Positions 8,464 to 19,100 of a DNA stretch of 64,000 bases are shown here, piece by piece. The stretch is from Arthrobacter_J sp038199985 (GTDB taxonomy: Bacteria; Actinomycetota; Actinomycetes; Actinomycetales; Micrococcaceae). How positions within the stretch are numbered: position 1 is the stretch's first letter; each line of letters opens with the position of its first letter. Below the pieces are notes generated by a model. That model worked only from the letters and a program-made list of their open reading frames with translations, was not told the origin of the DNA and ran no database searches. Location: contig JBBPYK010000093.1 in assembly GCA_038199985.1 (NCBI GenBank), forward strand, positions 1-64,000. Reading direction: 5' to 3'. Made by a program: the position numbers and the translations under genes.

Positions 8464-10593
8464 TTAGGATTCCGCCAGAACGTGCAGTACCGCTTCACCG
8501 TACTTCTCAAGTTTTGATGGCCCCACCCCGGACAACGCGGCGAGCTGATCGAGACTTTGCGGCCGTGCTTCGGCTATGGCTGCAAGAGTGGCATCGGTAA
8601 AGACCACAAACGCTGGCACCTCACTGCTCTTGGATTCAGCCAGCCGCCAGGACCTCAGCGACTCAAAAACTGCCTCATCGTAGCCCGGAGGGCAATCCGA
8701 ACACCGGCCTGTTTTCCGCTGTGCGCCGGTCGTCAGCAGATCTCCGCACTCACGGCACTTGGCCGGACCAGCAATCTTTCGCTGAGAGGTGGTCGCGGAC
8801 GTCTTGCGATTGTCACGTTCAGTCCTCGGGCGAAGACCGTCAAGAAACCTCGAGGGCTTCCGATGTGCCCGCCCACCGGGCGTTCGTGAAGTAGACCACG
8901 AAAGCGCTAAGTGGACGCGTGCCCGAGTAATACCCACATAGAGGAGACGGCGTTCTTCATCAACCGCATCCGGAGTATCGGCGAAGGAAATCGGCATGAG
9001 GCCCTCGCTGAGCCCCACCAAAAATACCGCGTCCCATTCGAGACCCTTGGCCGAGTGTAACGAAGCGAGAGTGACGCCTTGCATGGCCGGTGCGTGTTGA
9101 GCTGCAGCGCGCTCCTCCAATTCCATGACAAATTCTGCCAAAGTGAATTGGCCGCCCGCCACTGAGATTCGATTGAGCTCGATGTCCTTGGCCAAGGACA
9201 CCAGGGCCGCCAGAGACTCCCATTTTTCACGCACGGCACCGCTGCCGCGTGGCGCTTCCTCCGTGTACCCAAGAGAAGCCAGAATATCCGGCACCAGCTG
9301 CGAAACTTCTTCATTGCCAACAGAGCGTGATGCTGCTTTCAGCTGCAGCATGGCATCGCGCACTTCGCGGCGGGCAAAGAACCTCTCTCCCCCGCGAAGT
9401 TGATATCCGATGCCGACCGCCGTAAGCGCCTGCTCGTATGCCTCCGACTGTCCGTTTGTCCTGTAAAGAATTGCGACGCTACCGGCTGCAACCTTCTCGT
9501 CATCGATCAAACGACGAATTCTCGCCGCGACCTGGCTAGCCTCGGCTTCGTCATCTGAACACTCCGTGAACGTCGGCACGGGTCCGGGCTGGCGTTGCGC
9601 CACGAGTTCAAGCGGAGTTGCCCACGTGCTCTTCTTTTCCCGCTCCGCCTCAGCCGTGCGGGCAGCAAGCAGGCCGTTGGCAAGCTGAACCACTTGAGGA
9701 GTGGACCTGTAGTCCCGTACCAGACGAACGACGTCGGCTTCTGGATACCGTTCCGTGAAACGCAACAGGTGACGCGGGGTAGCGCCGGTAAATGAATAGA
9801 TGGTCTGACTGGCATCGCCAACAACGCACAGCTCCTGCCTGTCCCCCAACCATAGATCCAGTAGGCGCTGCTGCAGTGGCGAAACGTCCTGGTACTCATC
9901 CACGACGAAATGTCGGTACTGCTCCCGTACAGTGGCTGCCACCCTGGCATCCTCCTGCAGGATCCCAACGGTGATCAGCAGGACATCCTCAAAATCAATA
10001 ACGTTTCGATCAGTTTTGACGTCCTCATAGGACTGAAAAATACGGGCCACGGTTGTGGCGTCGAACCCTGCTGGGGGTTCCCGCGTCGCCGCGGCACGCG
10101 GATAGGTTTCGGGAGTCAGCATGGACACTTTTGCCCATTCGATCTCCGCGGCTACATCTCTAATTGCGGCACGGTCGGTGCTCAGGCGAAGACGGCGCGC
10201 GGATTCGGCAATCATTCCGGCCTTGTGGTCCAAGAGGTTCGGCATAGTTCCACCCACAGCCTGAGGCCAAAAAAATTGCAGCTGTCGAAGGGCCGCTGCA
10301 TGGAACGTCCGTGCCTGCACTCCACCCGCACCGAGATCCCGGAGCCGGGTTCGCATTTCTGCTGCAGCTCGGGCCGTGAACGTCACTGCGAGAACGCGTT
10401 GCGGCTGATATACCCCCGTGTGGACGCCGTAGGCTACCCGGTGCGTGATGGCCCGTGTCTTGCCTGTTCCAGCTCCGGCCAGCACACAGACTGGTCCACG
10501 AAGGGCGGTAGCGACCTGCCTCTGCTCGTCGTCTAGACCGGAAAGGACTGCCTCGTCGATGGAGCGATCCTGCATGGAATGCGGCTCAGACAC
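8464..10593 (-). CDS. uvrD2: ATP-dependent DNA helicase UvrD2
   Basis: A 709-residue superfamily 1 3'-5' DNA helicase. Motif Ia region: Walker A AGAGTGKTRAITHRVAYGV near residue 40. Motif II: VVDEYQDVSPLQ. Motif III: VVGDASQTIYSFTGA. Motif VI: YVGITRAR. After the motor comes a tetracysteine module (CRECGDLLTTG ... CSDCPPGYD) and a C-terminal HRDC domain (LDQLAALSGVGPSKLEKYG), the layout of mycobacterial UvrD2. The GTG start at 10593 overlaps the nudC stop by 8 bases; an ATG at 10575 is also possible. In mycobacteria a mycoredoxin gene sits between these two genes, and it is absent here. Confidence 0.93.
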   Translation of the reverse strand: MSEPHSMQDRSIDEAVLSGLDDEQRQVATALRGPVCVLAGAGTGKTRAITHRVAYGVHTGVYQPQRVLAVTFTARAAAEMRTRLRDLGAGGVQARTFHAAALRQLQFFWPQAVGGTMPNLLDHKAGMIAESARRLRLSTDRAAIRDVAAEIEWAKVSMLTPETYPRAAATREPPAGFDATTVARIFQSYEDVKTDRNVIDFEDVLLITVGILQEDARVAATVREQYRHFVVDEYQDVSPLQQRLLDLWLGDRQELCVVGDASQTIYSFTGATPRHLLRFTERYPEADVVRLVRDYRSTPQVVQLANGLLAARTAEAEREKKSTWATPLELVAQRQPGPVPTFTECSDDEAEASQVAARIRRLIDDEKVAAGSVAILYRTNGQSEAYEQALTAVGIGYQLRGGERFFARREVRDAMLQLKAASRSVGNEEVSQLVPDILASLGYTEEAPRGSGAVREKWESLAALVSLAKDIELNRISVAGGQFTLAEFVMELEERAAAQHAPAMQGVTLASLHSAKGLEWDAVFLVGLSEGLMPISFADTPDAVDEERRLLYVGITRARVHLALSWSTSRTPGGRAHRKPSRFLDGLRPRTERDNRKTSATTSQRKIAGPAKCRECGDLLTTGAQRKTGRCSDCPPGYDEAVFESLRSWRLAESKSSEVPAFVVFTDATLAAIAEARPQSLDQLAALSGVGPSKLEKYGEAVLHVLAES

Positions 10594-11581
10594 TGGCTGT
10601 GACCTCCGGCAGGGGCCCGCCGAACCAGTGCTCGATCAGCGCCCGTGCGATCGAGACTCCGCCAGCCACTGCGATGGCTCCCGATCTGAGATCCGCAGCA
10701 AGCTCTTCACGGGTGAACCATCTGACGTCCCGGATTTCAACGCCATCGGCCTTGGTAGACGTCGATGTGGCCGTAGCCTTGAATCCGAGCATCAAAGAGT
10801 TGGGAAACGGCCAGGGCTGCGAACCAAGATACTGAGGACTGTGGACAACAACACCCGACTCTTCTTCAATTTCACGGATAACTGCCGCCTCAAGCGACTC
10901 TCCCGGTTCGACGAATCCGGCCAGCGTTGAATACCGCCCCTCTGGCCAGTTTGTACCAGAGCCTAGAAGTAGTCGGTCGTCTTTGTCCACGACGGTCACG
11001 ATGATGGCTGGATCAGTCCGCGGAAAATGTTGGCTGTTGTCCTGCGGGCAACGGCGCACCCAGCCGCTTCCCTCGACCGTTGTTGGTGTGCCACATCGAG
11101 GGCAATGGGTGTGGGTGGCATGCCAGTTAGATACTGCCACCGCCTCCACAAGCAGTGCTGCATCCGACACATCGAGAACACGCGCGGCCTCGCGCAGGCT
11201 GGACCACAGAACCTCGGGCTCCACTGCGTCTTTGTTTAGTTCAGGGCGCAACCCTCCCGGCAGAACGGCCAGGACGACGTCGAGCCCAGCCTCACGGGAT
11301 CCGTGCCCGACTGTGCGCCCCAGATAAACTTCCACCGTTGGCTGAAACGAACGCCCCTCAAAGAGCGCAGCTACTTCCGGCGGGCTCAAAAGGACCAGCG
11401 AATCATCACGGGTGGGAGCCGCGCCTCCGTCAATGAGGAGGACCTGCGTATTGTCCAGTAGCCGGATGCTGTCGAGCCAATCACTGCTGCCACGGCGCTC
11501 GCAACCCCTGTCCAAGGCCACAGGCGAGAGGCTCAGAGCACCCAGGGGTGGGGTGCTCGACGACGACGAGAAAGTGCTCAT
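10586..11581 (-). CDS. nudC: NAD(H) pyrophosphatase NudC
   Basis: A 331-residue Nudix hydrolase that cleaves NADH to NMNH and AMP and, in the family, removes NAD caps from RNA. It has an N-terminal domain, a zinc finger (CPRCGTPT ... RRCPQDN; the fourth position is His-like rather than a clear second CxxC, so zinc binding may be weakened), the Nudix box GFVEPGESLEAAVIREIEEESG, and the diagnostic SQPWPFP motif after it. The ATG at 11581 is preceded by TACGGT six bases upstream, suggesting a leaderless message. First gene of the nudC-uvrD2-metallopeptidase unit. Confidence 0.92.
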   Translation of the reverse strand: MSTFSSSSSTPPLGALSLSPVALDRGCERRGSSDWLDSIRLLDNTQVLLIDGGAAPTRDDSLVLLSPPEVAALFEGRSFQPTVEVYLGRTVGHGSREAGLDVVLAVLPGGLRPELNKDAVEPEVLWSSLREAARVLDVSDAALLVEAVAVSNWHATHTHCPRCGTPTTVEGSGWVRRCPQDNSQHFPRTDPAIIVTVVDKDDRLLLGSGTNWPEGRYSTLAGFVEPGESLEAAVIREIEEESGVVVHSPQYLGSQPWPFPNSLMLGFKATATSTSTKADGVEIRDVRWFTREELAADLRSGAIAVAGGVSIARALIEHWFGGPLPEVTASV

Positions 11582-11587
11582 TGTTCT

Positions 11588-11593
11588 ACCGTA
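11588..11593 (-). promoter_or_regulatory. -10 element (TACGGT) of leaderless nudC
   Basis: TACGGT on the minus strand ends six bases before the nudC ATG. The 11-mer TACGGTAGAAC recurs on the opposite strand at 11709-11719, in front of the divergent phosphotransferase gene. Confidence 0.5.
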
Positions 11594-11708
11594 CTGACTG
11601 ACTCCCCCTTTTTATATTCGTCCTGTGGATACTCCTGAGCAGTGAGGTCTCCGTCACGGTTAATGCGACTCGCCGGTCGCTGTCAGCGCTCCGGAGCCAG
11701 GTTCGCTC

Positions 11709-11714
11709 TACGGT
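11709..11714 (+). promoter_or_regulatory. -10 element (TACGGT) of the phosphotransferase gene
   Basis: TACGGT ends seven bases before the GTG at 11722 and is part of an 11-mer that mirrors the nudC promoter exactly. It supports a leaderless GTG start. Confidence 0.5.
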
Positions 11715-11721
11715 AGAACCT

Positions 11722-12771
11722 GTGAAGCGGAACCCCATGGAACTGGCGGCCATTGCCAGCGCAGCAGTACCAGGACTCGCCCCGAGAGGCGTGGCAGGAT
11801 CACCGGATGACACGGCGGACTTCGACTCCGCAGTGCTTATTGACGACGCCGGAAAGCAATGGCGCGTGCGCTCCCCCAAGCACATTGAAGCCAGCATGCG
11901 GCTAGAAACCGAGCTCGTGGTCCTACGTGCGTTCACTCCTGCCGTGCGCGCAGATCTGCCGTTCTCGGTGCCCGCAGTCGCAGGCACAGTGCGACAGGGA
12001 GAACTCACCACTTTTGTCTACTCACATTTGCCGGGAAGCATCCGCAGCATCGATGCGCTCGTTGCAGACCGGACCTCACTGGCAGACGAGATCGGTCGAG
12101 CCATGGCTGGAATCCACGAGCTTCCCGAATCTCTGGTGAACGACGCCGATCTACCCTCCTACACGGCGAATGAGTTCCGTCAGCGACGTCTCAATGAGCT
12201 GGATCAGGCTGCGACGACGGGCAAGATCCCCTCCACCCTGCTCCGCCGCTGGGAGAATGCCCTCGAAGATATCTCACTCTGGCGCTTTGCCCCGACCGTG
12301 GTCCACGGCGATCTTCACGAAGACAACATACTGATCGAAGCTGGCCGTGTGCGCGCGGTCACCGGTTGGACTGACCTACACATCGGGGATCCGGCAGACG
12401 ATTTCGCATGGTTGATCGCGGCCAACGATGCAGAGTTCTCCGACGCAGTCCACATCGCCTACGCAACGACCCGACCAACGCGTCCCGATGATCATTTGCT
12501 CCGGCGTGCGGCACTTTCGGCTGAGTTCGCCCTGGCACAGTGGTTGGTGCGCGGCATAGCCGCAAATAATTCGGAGATGATCTCGGAAGCGGAAGAAATG
12601 CTCAGTATTCTCACTGCGGACATTCTGGAGCAGGAAGCTGCAGCGGAGGAAGAAGCGCAACGGATAGCTGCCGCCCCGCACGACGAGATGGACACCTCCG
12701 CCATCGACATTGTGCCCGCAACGCATTCAACTGAGGACGACGCCGACGACATCCGCCCAGTTCAGGAATAG
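11722..12771 (+). CDS. aminoglycoside/macrolide phosphotransferase-like kinase
   Basis: A 349-residue protein of the APH-type kinase fold. The catalytic loop is VVHGDLHEDNILIE near residue 195, and the metal-binding segment is IGDPADDFAWL. A charged, Glu/Ala-rich tail of about 60 residues follows the kinase domain. Such proteins are often labelled macrolide 2'-phosphotransferase, but this copy sits in a conserved actinobacterial DNA-repair neighbourhood between nudC and adnAB, which argues for a housekeeping substrate; I would not call it a resistance gene. GTG at 11722 fits the leaderless promoter; ATG at 11737 is the alternative. Its end overlaps the convergent adnB end by 10 bases. Confidence 0.8.
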   Translation: MKRNPMELAAIASAAVPGLAPRGVAGSPDDTADFDSAVLIDDAGKQWRVRSPKHIEASMRLETELVVLRAFTPAVRADLPFSVPAVAGTVRQGELTTFVYSHLPGSIRSIDALVADRTSLADEIGRAMAGIHELPESLVNDADLPSYTANEFRQRRLNELDQAATTGKIPSTLLRRWENALEDISLWRFAPTVVHGDLHEDNILIEAGRVRAVTGWTDLHIGDPADDFAWLIAANDAEFSDAVHIAYATTRPTRPDDHLLRRAALSAEFALAQWLVRGIAANNSEMISEAEEMLSILTADILEQEAAAEEEAQRIAAAPHDEMDTSAIDIVPATHSTEDDADDIRPVQE

Positions 12772-15700
12772 GCGGATGAAAGTATAGCTTCGAGCGCTGT
12801 TTGGTCCGCGAGGTCATGCGGACGCACCGTTTTGTCTTCTCCCACGTAGTAAAACGCCGCGCGAACCATCTCTAGCGAGACGCCCTTGAGCTGTGCCCAA
12901 GCATGCCGGTACACAGCCAGCTGCACCGAGCGAACCCTCAACTCTTGCCCCGTTGGAACACGACCCGTTTTCCAGTCAATCAGGTCCCAACCGCCATCGG
13001 CATCCTGGAAGACCGCGTCGATGCGTCCACGAACGACGACGTTGTCGATGGTGGTCTCGATCGGCACTTCGATGGCTGTCGGAGTTCGGCGTGCCCAGAC
13101 TGATGCCGAAAAAGTCTTGGCCATGGCGTCCAGGTCGTAGGTTTCATCAATGTATGAGTCCCTGGGCTCAGCGTCCACCTCAAGTTCAAGCTGTCCTGCC
13201 CTGCCGTAAAAGTTCTCTATCCATTCGTGGAAAGCCGTTCCCTTCCGTGCGGCGAGACCAGGCTTGCGTGGAACGGGCCTCCTTAGTTGTCTGATCACCC
13301 GGTCTGGATCTTCTGAGAGCCCCACCAGTACCGAGGCAGAGATATGAGGCGGCAATTCCACTTCCACTGTGCTGTCCGCGTCCTTGTGCTGAGCCAGAAC
13401 CAAATCCGTTTCGCGGTCGAGCTCCGCTTCGATGGTCCCCTCCGCCGCCGGAACAGGCTCGCTGGCTGCGGCCAGCTGCACTTCTCCGGCCAGGTGCTCC
13501 AGCAACGACCGCCTGTCCCCCAGTGGATCGAAGGGCCAGGATGCGAGTTCTGGGTGGGACGAGGCCGGGTTAGCTAGTCCCTGATCGTCCTCCGCGACCC
13601 AGTTGATGAGGGAGAATCCCTCCTCTCCGGCTCGCGCACACTCCGCGAGTTCTTCGAGGTACCGTGACGCTGCACTGGGTTTGGCACGGCCGTTACCCCA
13701 AACGCTTCCACTGCAGATGAGTACATGGCGCGCCCGGGTGAAGGCAACGTAGGCCAGTCGACGCTCTTCGCGTTCGGCGTGGCCCCTGGCGTCTTCGCAG
13801 AACAGTTTCTCGCTCTCGAGCCATGAGTACTGGTCTTCCTGTTGCCAATCCCACTGCGGTAGGTCTGGTGCATCCCCCCGGAGGTTCCAGGGAATTGCAG
13901 ATTCTCCGCTGCTCCAGCGTGAATCCTTCCCGCTGGGAAAGCTGCCTTCGTTCAGTCCGGGTACGACGACGATGTCCCATTCGAGCCCCTTCGACGCATG
14001 GACGGTCAGGAGCTGCACCGCATCCCTACTCGCCTCCAGCTGCGTGACCGGCAATCCGTTCTCTTCGGTTTCCGCAGCGTCCAGCCAGGCAAGGAACGCT
14101 TGGAGGTCCACTTTGTCCGCTGTGGCGGTGAAGGATGCCGCTGCTTGTGTAAAAGCATCCAGATTCCGGCGGGCAGCGTGAAAGTCGACTCCTGGCTTGG
14201 CGGCAACTTCGATGTCGAGTCGTGTGGTGTGTTCGATTTCGCTGATCAACGTGACCATGTCCTGGCCAACGTATTCGCGTAGGACCCGCAGCTCCCGACC
14301 AAGTTCATTGAGGCGTGCGCGCCCGGATTCACTGAGGGACCGTCCATTCGAGGAGGTCCAGTCTGCTTTGGGCAGGTAATCGACGGCTTCCACCAGGCTT
14401 CCCGCTTCGGCCATGTCATGTTCAACGACGACGCCCTCGTTGGCGACGGTGTCTCTCTTGGGACGTTCTCGCATCCTGGCAAGGTGCCGGGACCAGTCTG
14501 AGAGCGTCATGAGATCAATGGGTCCGATCCGCCATCGGGCGTTCGCAAGGATGCGAAGCATTGCGTCGGACCGTCCCGGATCGCCGAGTACCCGCAACAC
14601 GGCCAGCAGGTCGACCACCTCTGGCGTGCTCAACAATCCGCCCAGTCCAACGACCTGCACGGGGATGCCCCGTTCCTCAAGCTCTCGTCGTATGGGCTCG
14701 AACTGGCGTTTACCTCGGCACAAAACCGCAACAGTGGGCGTCAACGGACGCCCATCCGGGTGGTGGTCGAAGGCACGCTGCCGCTGCTGCTCTACCAGAT
14801 GTGCCACCCCCACAGCCTCCCCGACTTCCACCTCTAGGGATGGTGACTTATCGTCGCTGAGGTACCGGGCAATCAGGACTTCACCGACAGGCGCCCCGGG
14901 CCTCTCACGCAAAAGGGGAACAGGCGGCATACGCTGCACGTTTAACCAGGGGGCCTGCTTCCCCAATGACGCAGAGACAGTATTTGCAGCACCGAGAATA
15001 GCGCGCGAATTCCGCCAGGCAATCGACAGGTGTGCAACATGGGCAGGTCGATAACCGGAATCCTCTGCGATGGGGAACCGCATCCTAAAATCAGCCAGTT
15101 GTCCCGCCGATGCGCCTCTGAATCCGTAAATCGACTGATGTGGATCCCCCACGGCGGTGACCGAACGACCGTCGCCGAAGAGGTTCGCGAAGAGCGTCAG
15201 TTGGGCTGACGACGTATCTTGGAACTCGTCTAATAAGACAACTTTGAATTTGAGGCGTTCCGTCTCGACAGCCGCAGGAACACTGCGTGCGATCTCCGCA
15301 GCTACGGCAACTAGATCGCCATAATCGAGCTGACTTCTCTGCCTTTTCGCGATCATGTACTGGTCCACAAGTTCTGTAACGGTGATCCGGGTACGGAGCT
15401 TGCGTAGAAGCTGATCCACTTTTAAGGAAGCTGCCCTTTTGCTGCCTGTCTTGTACTCCAACGACTCCACCGTACTCAGATGCTCGAACAGGCAATCACG
15501 AACATCGGAGGTGGAGCGCAGATGTTCAGCGCATTCGGATGCCATCTTCAGAACAGCTTGCACGAGCGTGGATTTAGCCGCGGTGAGGTGGTCAAATGCG
15601 CCGGTGTAGGCTTCCACGATCTGGTTTGCCAGCTGCCATGCCTGGGCGCCGCCCAACATGGTTGCATCCCTTTCCACGCCTACGCGCAGCCCGTAGTCTG

Positions 15701-16127
15701 ACACGATGGAATTCGCATACGAATGATATGTGGAGACAGTTGGTTCAAGCCGTTCTTCCGCGTGAACCAGATTTTCCGGCACGGGGTCTGTCACACGGTA
15801 GAACTGGGCGAGTCGCTGACGGATACGCGTTGCTAGTTCACCCGCTGCCTTCCTGGTGAAGGTGACACCCAGGATCTGCTCAGGCCTGACCAGCCCATTG
15901 GCCACTAGCCAGACAACGCGATCCGCCATGGTTTTGGTTTTGCCTGATCCGGCGCCGGCAATGACGAGCATGGGTTCGAGACCAGACTCGATCACGACGA
16001 TCTGCTCCGGAGTGGGGTAAAGCACGTCTCCGGGCGTATCTCCATGGAGCAGTTCCGCGAGTTGCCGAGCGCTGTATGAACGGTTCAGAGGGTGTGCCTG
16101 GTCTTCAGTAGGGCTCCGCGGGCTCAT
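12762..16127 (-). CDS. adnB: AdnB subunit of the AdnAB helicase-nuclease
   Basis: A 1121-residue SF1 helicase fused to a RecB-like nuclease, the lead motor of the actinobacterial end-resection machine AdnAB. Visible motifs: Walker A AGAGSGKTKTMADRVVWLV (about residue 55), Walker B VVLLDEFQDTS, motif III GDPHQSIYGFRGAS, motif VI YVAFTRARHVL, and in the C-terminal nuclease GRIDAVFQDADGG ... DLIDWKTGR with a downstream QLAVYRHAW (Qxxx Y-type) motif. All motor and nuclease residues appear present. Its ATG overlaps the adnA stop by four bases (ATGA), so the pair is translationally coupled. The order ATL-adnA-adnB matches Rv3204-Rv3202c-Rv3201c. Confidence 0.93.
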   Translation of the reverse strand: MSPRSPTEDQAHPLNRSYSARQLAELLHGDTPGDVLYPTPEQIVVIESGLEPMLVIAGAGSGKTKTMADRVVWLVANGLVRPEQILGVTFTRKAAGELATRIRQRLAQFYRVTDPVPENLVHAEERLEPTVSTYHSYANSIVSDYGLRVGVERDATMLGGAQAWQLANQIVEAYTGAFDHLTAAKSTLVQAVLKMASECAEHLRSTSDVRDCLFEHLSTVESLEYKTGSKRAASLKVDQLLRKLRTRITVTELVDQYMIAKRQRSQLDYGDLVAVAAEIARSVPAAVETERLKFKVVLLDEFQDTSSAQLTLFANLFGDGRSVTAVGDPHQSIYGFRGASAGQLADFRMRFPIAEDSGYRPAHVAHLSIAWRNSRAILGAANTVSASLGKQAPWLNVQRMPPVPLLRERPGAPVGEVLIARYLSDDKSPSLEVEVGEAVGVAHLVEQQRQRAFDHHPDGRPLTPTVAVLCRGKRQFEPIRRELEERGIPVQVVGLGGLLSTPEVVDLLAVLRVLGDPGRSDAMLRILANARWRIGPIDLMTLSDWSRHLARMRERPKRDTVANEGVVVEHDMAEAGSLVEAVDYLPKADWTSSNGRSLSESGRARLNELGRELRVLREYVGQDMVTLISEIEHTTRLDIEVAAKPGVDFHAARRNLDAFTQAAASFTATADKVDLQAFLAWLDAAETEENGLPVTQLEASRDAVQLLTVHASKGLEWDIVVVPGLNEGSFPSGKDSRWSSGESAIPWNLRGDAPDLPQWDWQQEDQYSWLESEKLFCEDARGHAEREERRLAYVAFTRARHVLICSGSVWGNGRAKPSAASRYLEELAECARAGEEGFSLINWVAEDDQGLANPASSHPELASWPFDPLGDRRSLLEHLAGEVQLAAASEPVPAAEGTIEAELDRETDLVLAQHKDADSTVEVELPPHISASVLVGLSEDPDRVIRQLRRPVPRKPGLAARKGTAFHEWIENFYGRAGQLELEVDAEPRDSYIDETYDLDAMAKTFSASVWARRTPTAIEVPIETTIDNVVVRGRIDAVFQDADGGWDLIDWKTGRVPTGQELRVRSVQLAVYRHAWAQLKGVSLEMVRAAFYYVGEDKTVRPHDLADQTALEAILSSAYS

Positions 16128-19100
16128 TGAGTTACCTGCTTACCTTCGGGGCAGAGCGGACAGACCTCCGGTAGCCGGCAGCCACGCCCCCCAAATGCTT
16201 GGCGGCCTGCTTCGTGGATGGCGTCGAAGGAGTCGCCTGACATCAACCGCGCGGCCTCAAGGACCATGTCCCTTGCCCAGCTGTCCTCAACGTTGAGTGC
16301 TTGCTGTTCTTGAACGCCGACGTCTTTGAGAGTGGTTCCCAGCTGCACCAGAGAAGCACCTCCAGAGGGAGCACCGGCTGCACCGTCCACGGCATCAAAT
16401 GCCCCAGCATTCGCTGCAACCTGATAAGAAGCCAGTTGTGGGTGCCCGGCGAGATCATCCTTCGATGAAGCATTCTTGCCGGTCTTCAAATCCACAATGT
16501 GTACATGGCCTCTGCTATCCAGTTCTATGCGGTCCACTTGCCCGCGAAGGACAGTCTCGGCCAGATTCTCGCGAACTGGGGGCAGGCTCGTGTCGAAGTC
16601 ACTTTCGGCCGCAAGGAGCGACCTGCCATCTTGTCTCATGCGAATAACGTAGCTGGCCAACTTGCGGACCATTTTCTCTGCCCTGAGGAAGTCCATTTGC
16701 CCTTCCCAATTCTCTTTCATCCCAAGCATTGGCCACCGACGCCGGAGTTCAAGGACATATTCCGTACCGGTGGCTTCTGGGAGGTCCTGCGCGATCTCGT
16801 GCACGAGGCTTCCAAGCGATCGCGCGAAATCCTGGGCAGCTTCCCCGCCAGCTGCAGAGACGAACCAATCCAGAGGAGATCTGAGCACCGCTTCAACTTT
16901 CGATGGCGACACGTAGACGGGTTGCCCTTCTGCAACGATGCTTGTGCTCGTGGACAAGGGCAAGAGCCCCCACCATTGATCCGGATGGACGCCAGGGACC
17001 ACAGGACGGTGCCGTGCCATCCGCGCTAGTTGGCGAACGGCCTGCGCGGCTTCGGGACGCTGTTCCTGCGCAAGGCGCCGATAATCGGCAACGAGGCCCC
17101 GAACCGACAATGGACGAAGCACCTCAGTGGATGTTCTCTCCTCGGCATCCGCGGGAAGTGGTGCGATCAGATCAAGGAACTGGGATGGCTGCTCTTCTTC
17201 TGCCGAAACAGCCGTGCAAACGAGAACCGTGGATGCCCGCGAGATTGCCATCGAAAATGAACGGAGTTCGTCGAATCTCGTCTCGTGCATCAGGGCGAGC
17301 GGATGACGGAACGCCTTGTAATTTTGTCCATGTTCGATAACCGCAGCGAGTTCTCCGCTGCCAAGCAGCTCCCCTCTTAGCCGCAGGTCTGGCCACGTGC
17401 CCTCCTGAACTCCAGCAACGATAACCATGGGCCATTGCCGTCCCGCTGCACTTGCAGGCGTGAGAATCTCTACTGTCTCCCTGCCCAGTGCCCGCGCCGC
17501 CAAGGTGTCCATGGGTAATTCCTGACTGGTCAGGTACTCCAGGAACTGCGCGGGCGTTGCTCCTGGCAGTTGTTCCACATACCGTTCTGCAGCATGGAAG
17601 AGAGCCATCATGGCGTCCAGATCCCTGTCTGCCCGCATTGCAACACTGCCCGCGCCCAGAGAGGCTTCAGCCCAGTTCTTCGATAGCCTGGACGCGTCCC
17701 ATAGCGCCCACAAAAGGGTTTCCGCGTTTGCCCCTGGGATCGATGCAGCCAATAAGCCAGCTTCCAACATCCGGGCGATTCGTAGCCCAGCGCGTCCTTC
17801 CCATCCAAGTAGCTCCAACTGAGCTGGGCGTTGCAGCGCTTCGATCAAGAGTTCGTCGCTGCCGCGCCCTCCACCGATGCTCAGCTCTTCGCGCCGCAGG
17901 ATTTGTCGGAGACGTCTGAGTTCCAGAGCCGTTGCACCGCCTATCCGCGAGGTCACCAAGGACACCACTGTCTCGGGCGTCAGCAACCGGCTATCGAGGA
18001 CGACGCCGAATAGCTCCAGCAACGGCCGAACGGCCGCTTCATCCCGCACAGCCTTTTCCGCGGCGGGAACGTGGACATCGATGCCCTGACCGATGAGGTA
18101 GCGCTGCAAGGCTGATACTTGACGCCCCGACCGAACAATGACCGCGATGTCAGATGGTCTGAGCCCATCCAGTACCTGGGCCTGCAGGATACGTTGACTG
18201 ACGTAGCGTAGTTCGTGAAGATCTGAGTCAACAACGTGAACTTCCGCGCTCGCGTCTTGATCAGGATGGGGAGCGAGCGCACGATAGGCGGGTGTGACAC
18301 CGGCGGCGGAAATGCGGGCGGCAACGCGTTGCCAGGCGTTACTCAGTACTGGCCCTAACCGATGCGACGTCGTCAGCATGACCGTTTCCACACGCCCGTG
18401 GAAGACGGCATGCAGCTCGCCCAACAGGTCTGGCCTTGCTCCCCGGAAACCCTGCACCGCTGTGTCCGGGCACGCGGCCATCACGACGTCGGTGCCGTCT
18501 CCAATGAGTCCCAACAATCTGTGGATCGCCGGGTTGGCCTCCTGAAGGTCATCCACTCCAATGAATTCAATGGAAGCTCTTTCAGCGTCTAGAAACCCAG
18601 GTTCATTGAGCAGCAGGTCTACGGCGGTGGTGATAACACCAGCAGGATCAAAGGCTTCAGGCATCCGGATATCCAGCACGTCCCGATACTCACCGTAAAG
18701 GGCCGCAGCGGCCTCCCAGTCCAGGCGACCTATTTGGTGCCCGAAGGCCTCCAGGTCTGCCGGGCCCAACCCATATTCGCTCATTCTGTCGAATAGTTGC
18801 CGTATTTCCTGACGGAAACCCCGTGTACCCAGTGCCGCGTGCAGGTCTTCCGGCCAGGGGAGCTCCGGCACGCCATTAGATCCGTGCCCGTCCAACAATT
18901 CCTTGATGATCAAGTCCTGTTCAGCACCTGAGAGGAGTTTCGGTGGGCGGACCACGTGCGGTAGTAAGCCTTCGGCTCTGGCCCGACGGATCAGGTCAAA
19001 AGCATACGAGGCCCAGGACCTTGCAGGAGTGGCGCTCAGACTTCGATCCAACCGTTCAGTGATCTGGTCCCGCAAACGTGCAGCGGACAGACGGGTAGGG

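Noticed and set aside
11722..12771. antibiotic resistance phosphotransferase
   Set aside because: The kinase motifs are shared with many housekeeping kinases, and the locus is conserved core sequence without mobile markers.
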